Positions 1 to 10,577 of a stretch of 64,000 nt of DNA are shown piece by piece. The notes below the pieces were generated by a model. That model was not told the origin of the DNA and ran no database searches. It was given only the letters and a program-made list of their open reading frames with translations. The translations under genes and the position numbers were made by a program. This DNA comes from Ailanthus altissimus (lineage: Eukaryota > Streptophyta > Magnoliopsida > Sapindales > Simaroubaceae). The stretch lies in the NCBI GenBank assembly GCA_946807835.1, contig OX327697.1, forward strand, positions 8,013,001 to 8,077,000, written 5' to 3'. Position 1 is the first letter of the stretch. Each line of letters opens with the position of its first letter.

Positions 1-871
1 AGTTATATCACCATCTACTATATTTGCATTCTTTTCTTTTTAAATCTTTTATGAATCACCTTTTTCCTCATCTTTTTCTCTTTTCACATCCTACATGCAC
101 CCTCTCTTTACATGCCTCATTTTGTTGTAATAGTGTAGCACTTGACATTTTTTCTTTGGGATTGGATCTTTCTCTATTGTTATCATTACCAAAAAATTCT
201 ACTCTGGCTTTTTCCTCAAGTTTTATGCTTTTCAGTAAAGTGTTTCTATCTCAGTAAACTCAAACTTACACTCCTTCTAGATTCTTCATTTTGTATTCTA
301 TCTTTAACTATTTCCATGGTTAGCTTTCCATTTGGCACTGAGTTGTTTACTAACACCGCTAATGTTTTCCAACTATTTGGTACATAGCTAAGCAATAACA
401 ATGCTTGCAACTCATTATCTAGTGAAATATCTATAGTTATTAACTAGTTCACTAGGCCTTGAAATTCACTAATGTGCAAATGTATTGCCCTATCTTCGCA
501 TTTCAAATTTATAGTTTTGTTAAATTAGCTTTGTTTTGTAGTATAGGTTGCTCATAAATTGACTTTAGCTTCTTTTATAGAACATTAGCCATAGTCTCCT
601 TTCCCACATGGTGGAGCACATTTTGATTAATCCTTTGTTTAATTGTGCCAAAACATTTTTTTGAATTAACTTAATTGCTTGTAATCCATTTTTCCAGGTT
701 TTATACCATCTCCTTCAATGGGTTCATGTAGGCCTTTAAAATAAAATAAATCATATAATCTAGACTTTTATATAGAACAATTTCATACTTTCAATTTAAT
801 CATGAATGCTAAATTCTCATTTATTTTAATCAACACAAAATCAAACATTGCACAATTTGGCTCTTATACCA
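1..871 (-). pseudogene. Copia retrotransposon gag fragment with primer-binding site
   Basis: Read on the minus strand, this encodes a broken Copia gag polyprotein, the structural protein that packages retroelement RNA. Recognisable pieces are EFQGLVNQLITID, LLLLSYVPNSWKTLAVLV and VKDRIQNEESRR (the last near 270-310). A zinc-knuckle-like stretch, HYYNKMRHVKRGC, lies near 85-130, with Tyr where the second Cys of the usual CHYC knuckle belongs. Stops and frameshifts interrupt it throughout. The gag runs off the window at base 1. At 859-871 the minus strand reads TGGTATAAGAGCC, close to the initiator-Met tRNA primer site TGGTATCAGAGC typical of plant Copia elements. This fixes the orientation and places the LTR just above 875. 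The identification rests on remembered family motifs, and no function is expected. Confidence 0.8.
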
Positions 872-874
872 CTT

Positions 875-1490
875 TGATAGAAAATATCACAAAAACTATA
901 TAGTGAAAATATTTTTATTTTTCTTCTTTGTGTTATTAAAATGGGATGGTTTACCATATACCAGAAAGCACAAATATTACAAAGAAACCACAAGCAACTA
1001 TAATGAGACCCCCAAACTTTTATGTTGAAAACCTATGAGACCATAGTCCAATATTAAACTTCCACCATGTAATAATAATGAGATTACAATAATATCCTCA
1101 CTAGAATTAAAATAGAGGCTCACTAACAACATCAAGACATTAATATTGGCTGAACAATATCAAATCTAATAAATTTGTCTCACACTTGCATTTGTTAGAT
1201 TCAACTATGCTAGAAGACAAATTAAGAATCCACAACGATATATATATCAAGCACAATCAAAGCCCAAATCACCGTCCAAACATTAAAGATAAAAATCAAT
1301 ACCTTAAGTCCCTTTTCAAGGTTTATCTCTTGATCAATTAACCAGCACCCTTATGTCTTTAATATTAATAACCATTTTCATTTGAGCCTCTCATGCATAA
1401 TTTCAAATAGATCCATCACCTTTTATTTTATTTATTCCTTATTAAAAGCATTTAAACTTTTACTTACTTGTTGGACTAACCCATATGATG
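875..1490 (-). repeat. Copia 5' LTR (minus orientation), far end undetermined
   Basis: Immediately beyond the Met-type primer site the plus strand starts TGATAG at 875, so the minus-strand LTR ends ...CTATCA followed by AAG and the primer site. The same CA-AAG-TGGTATC arrangement appears near 29,750. The region is AT-rich and non-coding. I could not place the outer LTR edge; about 1,490 is a guess. From there to 1,874 I see only AT-rich sequence. Confidence 0.55.
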
Positions 1491-2731
1491 TAAACTTAAG
1501 CAACAATAAAAAGCAAATTTTTAGTTAAGAAATTAATCAAGACTTTTTCTTGCTAATGACTTATACTCTTGAGATTAACATAGATTAAGTTTATCATTTA
1601 GAGTAATTCAAAACAAATCATGTTTATCCATATTTTTATTTTGAGAGATATTCATGCTCACCTTCTTTTTTTATTATAAAAAGTATAGTATAGAAATAAT
1701 TTTTATGAATTGAGTCATCTTTCATCTAACTATTGAATAATATATATCATAACCTTTGTTTTAAATTTTAAAAATCTTGATATACCATTTTTAAAACTCA
1801 CCAAAACATCGGTTGGGAATTTGTAAGATTTATTAGAAAATCCATTTCTTTCTATCCATTTATCGAAAGTAATTGGGTTAAGGATATATGTGTCCCAAAC
1901 TTTTGTTCAAATTACCTAATTTTGTCCCCTTCTGCTAATGAGCTACCATTTAAGTTGACAAAAACAGGGCAAAAAACTAACTCATTAGGAACACTAACAC
2001 ACAAGTTTTCCCATCATAGCCACATATCAAATAATCAAATGATTATTACTTAAAAAAATTTCATTTTTCATCTTTCACCATCAAACCCTCTTTGGAATAA
2101 TTCCTTTCAAGCACCTGCCATTTTGATTGTGTGAAGCTATCTCTGAACCGTTATTGTCCAACAAAATCGAAGATAAGCCACCACTTGACAATGATTGAAA
2201 GCACGAGCAGCCACCATTTATAGCCACAACCCTTATTTCAATGGTGAGTAAATTGATTTTAGTCTTATTTCATATTATATAAAAAATGTTAGATTTTTAA
2301 CATATCATTGACTTTCATATGATTTGTGGGTCTGAAATAAAACTGTTCTTTATTGGTTGGAAGGTTTATGAGTTTCTAAATTTATTCATGATTTGGGTTT
2401 TTTTTTTTGTGTTTTCCATTAAGCCATTTTCATGGATTTATGACCCATTTGATGGTTGAAAAAACTTGCTAGAGTTTTCTAAGTTAGGTACAAAATGTTA
2501 GATTTCTAAGGTTTTGTTCAATGGAATGACCATGGTTTATGTTGCTGTAAATAATTATTAGTGATAATATTGATTGAACAATATTGTGTAATGTTGCCAT
2601 TCTAGTTATAGAATTAGTTACTGACAATGGCTATTTTGTTTTTGTTGATGGTTATTGTCAATTGATATGAAATTAGAATATTTTGGTTAATGTGTAGTAC
2701 CCTAAAAATATATTTGTCTATGTGGTTGTAG

Positions 2732-3152
2732 ATGGAAACTAATGAAGAATATGTTACAATCACTATGAGAGTGTTAGGTGCAAAGAATGCAAGTACTATA
2801 TATATAATAACTATTGTAGTCTAAATGAGTTAAAGAGTTATGTGTGTGAAGGTATATTTGAAAGACCTCTATTTCTAAGAGATAAGGGCCACTGCCACCA
2901 TTCCTTGAACAAGGGAACAAGTTGAATTGGTAAATGACAAATGGCTTGTGGAGTTGGTGAATGAGTGTTTGAGAAAGAAATGGCATTACATTGATGTTGA
3001 TTTAGAGGTTTGATCATTGAATTCAATAAATCTTCTACATTATAAATGTGAAGGATTGACCAATGTTAATGGTGGACTGGGTCGAAGTATAAGGAGAAAG
3101 TTATTCTTTGATCATGCCATTAACCCAGAGCCAAGCCTTGCCACTGTCACAG
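2732..3152 (+). pseudogene. MULE transposase, possible N-terminal portion
   Basis: An ATG at 2,732 opens a reading frame beginning METNEEYVTITMRVLGAKN, and related frames continue to about 3,150, ending near NPEPSLATVTV. I do not recognise a named domain here. I assign it to the MULE by position and logic: it lies inside the inverted ends, in the same orientation as the clear transposase remainder. The Thr/Pro-rich text that resumes at about 10,580 (IIDSPTLSPAPAIAITT) suits the linker that often follows the N-terminal part of plant MULE proteins. Several stops interrupt it. The sequence at 2,000-2,730 upstream is AT-rich and would be subterminal or leader DNA. An unrelated relic cannot be excluded. 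Confidence 0.45.
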
Positions 3153-4683
3153 TGATAAGTGTAAAATATATATAAATACTATTTCTCAATTGTAGCTTTG
3201 ATTATTGCTATTAAAATTGTAGAACAAGCACTTGAATAGACTGAAGGGAGAGAAAAACAGTAAAAAAAAGGCTAAAGAGTATAAACTTCACAGATGGAAG
3301 TGTAAAAAAGGACAGAACACGGATGCATTCTAGAAGAAAATGCGTTAGTATTCATCTATATTGAATGAATGCCATTGCATTAAACACTAAATTCCACAAT
3401 GTTTCTGGGAATTTGAACTTTATAGCATTGACATGGAGGATGAGTAGTATAGATCCCAGAACATTTTCAAGATCCTCAATGCCCTAGCGTTAGAAGGCAA
3501 GGAAAAAGCAATACTTTATCAATGCTCCAGTGCTAGCTATGCAACATAGCAACGCCAAAATGCCATAATATTACTCAATGTCAACGTTGTAGTATTCATA
3601 CATGATAGCTTACAATGCCACTGCGTTATAAAGAAAAACACTGCAGCATTACAGTTATTTTCTGAATTATATAAAGTAACTCTTTTTCGATTTTTTATGA
3701 AAGGAACATTTCACCTTCATCTCAACATTTAGGGAGCATATTCTAGGTCATAAATCATACTTTTTAAGTGAAAAGAAAAACATTTCAACACTTAGAATCT
3801 ATTTGGAGAAGGATCAACTTCATCAAAGTAGACTAAAACTTGTAAGAGAAGCATTAGAACTAAGACTTAAAAAGACCATTTGAGCTTTATTTATGTATTT
3901 ATTAATCTACAATTGGTTCTATTATGTTATATCTTGTAATGTTCTTTGAACTTTATTATGTTTAACTAATTTTACTTGTTTAGGATTATAGTTTTGAACT
4001 TAACTATGTATTGTAAATATTTCAACTTTGAATGCATGAACTTGATTTTTATTCATTTTTTTGGTACTTAATGCTTACATTTGATTTGACCAATCTTATG
4101 ATGAACTTTGGATTCATTGAGATAAACTTAGAAAGGGCATCTCATTGAATATATTAGGACAAAATGATGTGTGACTTGTATTTTTAGCATCTACAAGTTT
4201 CAATTAGGATAGTAATATATACCTAGTTGCCATGTATAGTTAAGACAACTTGAATTTAATGGATTCCAGTTAATCACAATATCATAGGAATATAGATATT
4301 GGATTGAGTGGGGGTATAATTGGTTGATCATTGGAAGAGGCTTGTGGCAAGCCTAGTGTTGTGAACAATAATTAACCAAGGAATTATCATTTAAAGTATA
4401 TCTATAACAAACACGGTTAAGAGATAGCTACATATCTTAAAATTCTTTTATCATTGATAGTGTTAGAATTTGTGACTTGCATATTTTGTTGTTAATTAGT
4501 GAGTAGTTTTATTTTTAATTGAATCAGTTTGTTTGGATAAAAATAAGAGAATCAATTTTAGTACTTGGATAAAGCAAAGTACTAGTCTTCGTATGATCGA
4601 CACCCCTTACTATTTATTACTTGCTAACGATAGCGTACACTTGCTCTTAGGATAAATACTCATATCATGCAAGCACCATAACA
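3153..4683 (+). repeat. Gypsy 5' LTR with degenerate palindrome array
   Basis: The start TGATAAGTGTAAAA matches the TGATAAG start of the LTRs at 37,724 (minus) and 38,084 (plus). The end, ...AAGCACCATAACA, precedes the primer site. At about 3,330-3,650 there are about eight short quasi-palindromic units such as AATGCCATTGCATT, AATGCCCTAGCGTTAG and AATGCCACTGCGTT. The 3' part (4,100-4,683) matches the 3' LTR remnant at 9,995-10,577. Confidence 0.7.
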
Positions 4684-4689
4684 AGTTTT

Positions 4690-4708
4690 TAGTACCATTT
4701 TCGGGGGC
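4690..4708 (+). other. Degenerate Gypsy primer-binding site (tRNA-Asp type)
   Basis: The sequence just past the LTR, AGTACCATTTTCGGGGG, is a decayed form of TGGCGCCGTTGCCGGGGA, the complement of the plant tRNA-Asp 3' end used by many plant Gypsy elements. A better-preserved version occurs at 54,824-54,841. Confidence 0.6.
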
Positions 4709-4817
4709 TAGTGTTACTTTATTTCATTTCAATACTAATACTAGTTTATCTTGTTTTAAATTCTGACTTTTATTTTTGCTTGTTTACTTTTTTGTTTTAT
4801 ATTGTTTTGTTTTTAGG

Positions 4818-7800
4818 ATGGTATTCAAGTGTATACGGAGAGCTCATAGTCTTGATTTAACTGTTCTAGATCTTGAAATTAAAAGAACACTCCGAAGGAT
4901 TCATTGAGAGCAATCACAAAAGGCTACTATGGAAGATCAAGGCGAGAACTTGAACCATTGAAGAATAATCTAAGATCAAGGCGGAGGCTGTTGCCTCGTG
5001 GCCAACTCAAAGGGGCTGAAGTTCAATACCATTCAAATGCTTAAGGATTTAGTTTAGATTGGGGAGCTTCCAAATGATGATCCGAACGAGCACATAATGA
5101 ACTTTTTGGAAATTTATGACACCTTTAGATTTAATAGAGTTTCAAATAAGCTATTAGGTTAAGGTTGTTTCCATTTTTCTTGAGGATAAAGAGAAAAGTT
5201 AGTTAATGTCATTGCCTTCTAGATTGATTATTATGTGAGATGATTTAGAATGCAAGTTTTTAGCTGAATTTTTCCAACCAGCCAAGATTGTTAATCTTGG
5301 AATAATCAAGGCTAATCTTTCAGGTCAAACAATCTATCTGGATTTCATGCTCCACCAGTCCAACTCTTATAAGAGAAGAAGCTAACATTAGAAGACTTAC
5401 TTACGCAGTACATGAGCAAGACTGATTAGTTATTATAGAACCAAGCAGCCTCTCTCAGAACCTTGGGGACATAAGTAGGATAGTTAGCTTCATTAATCAA
5501 TAGCCATCCATAAGGTGCTCTACTAAGCAAACTGAGGCCAACCCTAGAAGTGAAAAATAGCAATGTAAAGTAGTCACTTTAAGAAGTGACAAAGAGGTGC
5601 AGTCGAGTGAAGTGTAACCTCTGAAACAATAGACTACATAAGAAACAAACATGGGTAGATTTAAAGAAGAAAAATAAGAAGCTCTGCTTTATGAGCAAGA
5701 GAAAGCAGAAAAATGGAGACCAATGTAACAATAAGGGTAGATTTACATCCTACTGCTTTTCCATCAAAGGTTACAAAAGAATAAGCTTGACAAGCAATTT
5801 TCTATATTTCTTAAGGTATTCAAGAAGTTGTATATTAATATCCCATTTGCTAAAGCACTTGAGCAGATGTTAAGCTATATAATGTTTATGAAAGATATAT
5901 TGTTTAGGAAAAGGAAGATAGATGATCATAAAATAGTAGCTCTAATAGAAGAATATAGTTACATCCTACAAAAGAAGCTATTGCCAAAATTAAAATACCC
6001 AAGGAGCTTTATCATACCCTGTACAAGTTGGGATTGGGTGCAACCATGCTTACTAGGGTAACATTTAGCTTACAGACCGTTCACTTACTTATCCAAAGTA
6101 AGTAATTGAGGATATGTTAGTCAAGGTGAAAAAGTTTATCTTTTAAGTAGATTTTATAGTTCTTAACATGGATGAGGATAGAGAGATACATATCATCTTA
6201 GGCTGACCATTCCTAGCAATTGGAAGAATAATGATTGACCTGAAAAAAAGGGGAGTTGACTATTTGGGTCCAAAATGAGGAGGTAAACTTTAATGTGTTC
6301 AAGGCCATGTAATTTCTAAGTAAGACAAATGATTGTTTTAAAGTAGATGATATTGAGAAAGATGTATAAAGGGTTTTAAAAGTGAATGTTATTAAAGATT
6401 CTCTTGAGAATGTAATTGTTTATAGAAATGATATGTAGACTAATTAAGTAAAGGAATATGAGAAGGCTTTGGGAGTTATATATACTCTTAGGAATATGAG
6501 ATAAAAAGATGAACTGTTGGAGAAATTAAAGATGAAGGAGTCAAAGTTTAGCCATCTATAGAGAAGCCACCCACTCTAAAGCTCAATCCACTACTGGGTC
6601 ATTTGCGGTATGCTTATCTTGGTGATTCTTTTACACTTTTTGTCATTATTTCAATTGTACTTGATGAGATTCAGAAAGAAAAGCTACCTAAAGTTAAATC
6701 CATCATTTTGTATGCACAAAATCTTACTTGAGTAAAACCAAAAACTCATAATTGAGTAACAATGAATTTTAAATCCAATGATGAAAGAGGTGGTTAAAAA
6801 GGAAATTATTAAGTGGTTAGATGTGAGAATCATTTACCTCATCTCAGATAGTTCTTGGGCTATTCCAATACAAAATATACCAAGAAAGGAAAAGTCATTG
6901 TGGTGTAGAATGAATACAATGAGTTAATCCACACACGTATAGTGACTAGATGGAGAATTTTTATGGACTACAGGATTCTTAACAAGGCCACTAGGAAGGA
7001 CTATTTTTTACTTCCATTCCTTGATCAAATGTTTAATGGACTAGTTGGACATGAGTACTACTATTGTTTTTATAGGTATTCTGGCTACAATCAAATTAAA
7101 ATTTCCCCAGAAGACCACATTCATATATTCCTATGGCATATTTGTATTTAAAAGGATGCCATTACGCCAGCCACAACCTAACGATGTATAATAGTGATCT
7201 TTTAGACATGTGGAGCATTTCTTGAAGGTATTTATGTTGATTCATTTGATTTATGTTGAATAACTTAGCATTTGTATTGGAAAAAAGTGAAGAAACTAAT
7301 CTAGCATTGAATTGGGAAAAATGTCATTTTATGGCAAAGAAAGGCATTATCCTAGGCTATAAAATCTTATCTAGAGCCACAAAGGTTAATAGGGCAAAGA
7401 TTGAGACTATTAAAAAATCGCCTCCCTCTACTAATATGAAAGGAGTTTGAAAATTTCTTGGCCATGCAGGTTTTACAAGATGTTAATTAAAGACATTTCC
7501 AAAATCTTCAAGCCCCTTTATAATTTGTTGAAGAAAGATGCACAGTTCAAATTTGACAATGCTTGTTTGAAAGCATTTAATGCATTAAAGAAAAATCTCA
7601 TTTTAGCTCCTATCATCAAGCATCGAATTGAAATCAACCATTTGAGTTCATGTGTAATGTTAGTGATACGGTTATGGATGCAGTGCTTAGTCAGATAAAA
7701 GAATAGTATCCTACCCTATTTACTATGCCAAGAAGACTTTGAATAAAACATAAGTGAACTATACTACTACAGAGACGGAGCTCCTAGTTGTAGTTTTTTC

Positions 7801-8680
7801 CTTTGATAAATTCAAGTGTTATTATATTAGAGTTAAGGTGGTGGTGTACACTGATCATGTAGCCATTAAGTATTTGATTGTGAAGAAGAAAGTGAAACCT
7901 TACTTAATTAGATGGGTGTTGCTATTATAAGAGCTTCATTTTGATATTCAAGATAAAAAAGGACTGAAAACCAAGTAGTCGACCACTTATCTGTGGTTAG
8001 AAGGCGAAGAGAAAGATGAAGCTTAGATTAAGAAAACCTTTCCCGATGAACAACGTTTGACAGCCTAAAACCTTAAATTATCATGGTATGCAAATGATGT
8101 GAATTTCCTTGTGTGTCACATAGTGCCTCCATACTTGACTTTTCAGTAAAGAAAAAGTTTCCTATGTGATATGAAGGGGTGTTGTTAGGATGAGCCATTT
8201 TTTAAAGCAACGTACAGATTAGTTGTTGAAGAGATGTATGCCTCAGGAGGACGTCGATAGTATTCTACACCATTGTTATGATTTAGACTATTGAGGACAT
8301 TTTAGTGGTCATAGAAAAGTAATGAGGATGCTACGATATGGGTTTTATTGGCCAACATTATTTAAGGATGCTAACATGTATGTCCTAAGGTGTGATAGGT
8401 GCGAAAGGACCAAAAATATTTCAAGGAAATAAAAAATGCACCTACAAAGCATTTTGGAAGTTTAAATATTTTATGTATTGATTTTGACTTTATGGCTCCT
8501 TTCATTTCATCTATTAGGAATACATACATCTTAGTGGCTATTGACTACATGTCTAAGTAGGTGGAAGCAGTTGCGCTCCCTACAAATAATGCCAAAGTGG
8601 TGTTGAAATTTTTGAAGAAAAATATTTTGACAAGGTATGGCATCCCAAGGGAAATGATAAATAATAAGGGGTCACACAAT
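4818..8680 (+). pseudogene. Gypsy gag-pol polyprotein relic (gag, PR, RT, RNase H, partial IN)
   Basis: Domains appear in normal Gypsy order but with many stops and frame changes. Gag at about 5,060-5,290 contains DPNEHIMNFLEIYDTFRF. A protease-like piece at about 5,990-6,310 contains FIIPCTSWDW and later TIPSNWKNN. Reverse transcriptase at about 6,590-7,440 contains MDYRILNKATRKDYF, LPFLDQMF, YSGYNQIKISPEDH and LNWEKCHFMAKKGIILGYK. RNase H lies at about 7,440-7,990. Integrase at about 8,090-8,680 contains NILCIDFDFMAPF, LVAIDYMSK and LTRYGIPREMIN. The RT catalytic Asp-Asp box (about 7,230) is not readable in frame. Integrase stops abruptly where a minus-strand Gypsy piece begins. The protein set would copy and insert the element; this copy cannot. 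Confidence 0.85.
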
Positions 8681-8682
8681 TT

Positions 8683-9960
8683 AAGTTGGCTTAAATTTCA
8701 TTCAAGTCACTATAAATAAATAATATTACACATAAATAGCCATTTATTCTTATAAAATATCAAAATAAAAATATGAGAAAATATATGACAAATATACTTT
8801 TATCAAATTCTCCCAAACTTAAACACCTGTTTGTCCTTAAGTAATAAAATAAAAATTAAGAGAGAAACAAGGGGTTATAGTTGACTCAAATAACAAACAA
8901 AACAAAACAAAGCAAAACATGCCAAGTTAGTAAGATGATCAAAATAATTGTCTCAAAAAACTATTTAAAAGGCACAAATTCTTAAGGTAAATAATAACTA
9001 TTAACAATTCTATTTATTATCAATTTAGTCCCTCATTCTCCCTTGTAGATAATCACTATGTGTGTATATGCAAGCAATAAGCAATAGCTAAAATCATACT
9101 TTGATTTGCTTTATACTTTAGTTTGTACAGAAAAGATAATATCTCGGCATTATATTTGTATAATGACACTTTCATAGGCTTGTCTTTTCTACACTCTCTA
9201 CTAATGTAAAAATCACATATTTAGGGATCTATTTAGGACTTTACTTAGCTTGTAACTTAAGACTAGGGTCAAGGTAGGATAAAAGGATAAATAATTTAGA
9301 TTAAGTTACACCATGAACACTTAGACTTTACTTAAAAACCTATTGATTTTTCTTTTCCTTGTATTATCTCCTCCCCAAAATTTATTATTTTTTCTATCAT
9401 TCTTTTCAACCACTATTTTCAAATAATTTCTTCTTTGTTTCTTAAGCTATGGTATTTTTTTGTTTTATTTTTTTTTTAATACCCCTAAACTTAGATTGAC
9501 AAATACTACTCAAACTTATTTTTCTCATATCACTAGAACCTTTTTTCTTTCAAGAGTATTTCTAAGCAAATGCAAGGTTTATGGTGTTATGGGTAAATTT
9601 TTGGATAAATAAACTTTAAGTCTTGGGCTTGTAATATGGTTAAGTAAAAAATGGGTCATTAGGCTTAAAATAGGGTACTAGGGATAAATATACAATTAAA
9701 GTGGGCTAGAAAGGCTCAATCAGTTTAAAAATAGCCTAATGTCATTTTTATATTCATGTGTTTCCTACGATTTCACCTCAAACAGTAACTAAAAATAGTT
9801 TTAGAGTTTTAGTCTTCGAGACTGTGGTGTACTCCCTAAAGCATAAGTATCTCTAAGTAATAGTTATAAATATTCGAGCTTATAAAGTGTTAAAAAAGAA
9901 TGGTGATTATAAATAAGGTCTAACTTGTTCATAAACTTAGACAACAGTGTTTAGAATGAT
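8683..9960 (-). mobile_element. Minus-strand Gypsy 3' fragment (LTR start, PPT, 3' internal region)
   Basis: At 8,806-8,820 the minus strand reads AAGTTTGGGAGAATT, a polypurine tract identical to that at 38,069-38,083. It is followed on the minus strand by an LTR start TGATAAAAGTATATTTGTCA (8,805 downward). That start resembles the minus LTR beginning at 37,724 more than the host element's own LTR at 3,153. The stretch at 8,821-9,960 matches, in reverse, the non-coding 3' internal region at about 35,500-35,650. The LTR is cut after about 120 bp at the junction with the host integrase. Confidence 0.7.
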
Positions 9961-9994
9961 GAAATCAACAAGGAAGGTTTGAATGCGACAAAAT

Positions 9995-10577
9995 AGAAGT
10001 AAACTTTGGATTCATTGAGATGAATTTGAAAAGGCATCTTATTGAATAGCCTAGGACAAAGTGATATGTGATTGTAGAGTAGCATCTGCAAGTTTCAATT
10101 AGAATAGGAATGTACCTAGTTAGCATGCATGGTGCAGACAACTTGAACTTAATGAATTCCATTTAATATTGGTATCATAGAAATATAGATATTGGATTGA
10201 CAGAGATATAATCACTTGACTACCGTAATAGGCTTGCAACGATCCTAGTGTTGTGACTAATAATTTATCAAAGAATTGTCATTCAAAGCATATCCATAAT
10301 AAACACAGGTTAAGGGTAGCTAAACATCTTAGACTTCTTTTATCATTGAGAGTGTTGAATTTTTGACTTACATATTTAGTTGTTCATTAATGAGTAGTTT
10401 TATTTTCAAATATATCAATTTGTTTGGATAAAAAATAGGAGAATCAATTTTAGTACTTGAATAAAGCGAAGTACATATCCTCATAGGATCGACACCCCTC
10501 ATTATTTATTACTTGTTAGCAATAATGTGCACTTTTCCTTAGGATAAACATCCACATCATGCGAGCACCACAATACA
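9995..10577 (+). repeat. 3' part of the Gypsy 3' LTR
   Basis: Direct repeat of about 4,100-4,683, ending ...GCGAGCACCACAATACA where the 5' copy ends ...GCAAGCACCATAACA. The two have diverged noticeably, which implies an old insertion. The first two-thirds of this LTR is missing, replaced by the minus-strand fragment. Confidence 0.7.

Larger units (their letters stand above)
3153..10577 (+). mobile_element. Ty3/Gypsy (Tat/Athila-like) retrotransposon inserted in the MULE
   Basis: A 5' LTR starts TGATAAGT at 3,153 and ends near 4,683. It is followed by a decayed primer site, a gag-pol relic to about 8,680, a foreign minus-strand piece, and the last ~580 bp of a 3' LTR (about 9,995-10,577). That remnant aligns in direct orientation with about 4,100-4,683; both contain AACTTTGGATTCATTGAGAT and a segment ending near GATCGACACCCCT. 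The flanks are MULE sequence on both sides. The expected 5-bp target duplication is not clear (CACAG before, CAACC after), which fits an old insertion. Confidence 0.75.

Noticed and set aside
3153..10577. Exact target duplication for the Gypsy in the MULE
   Set aside because: CACAG before and CAACC after do not match well; shifting ends by a few bases gave nothing better, so none is claimed.
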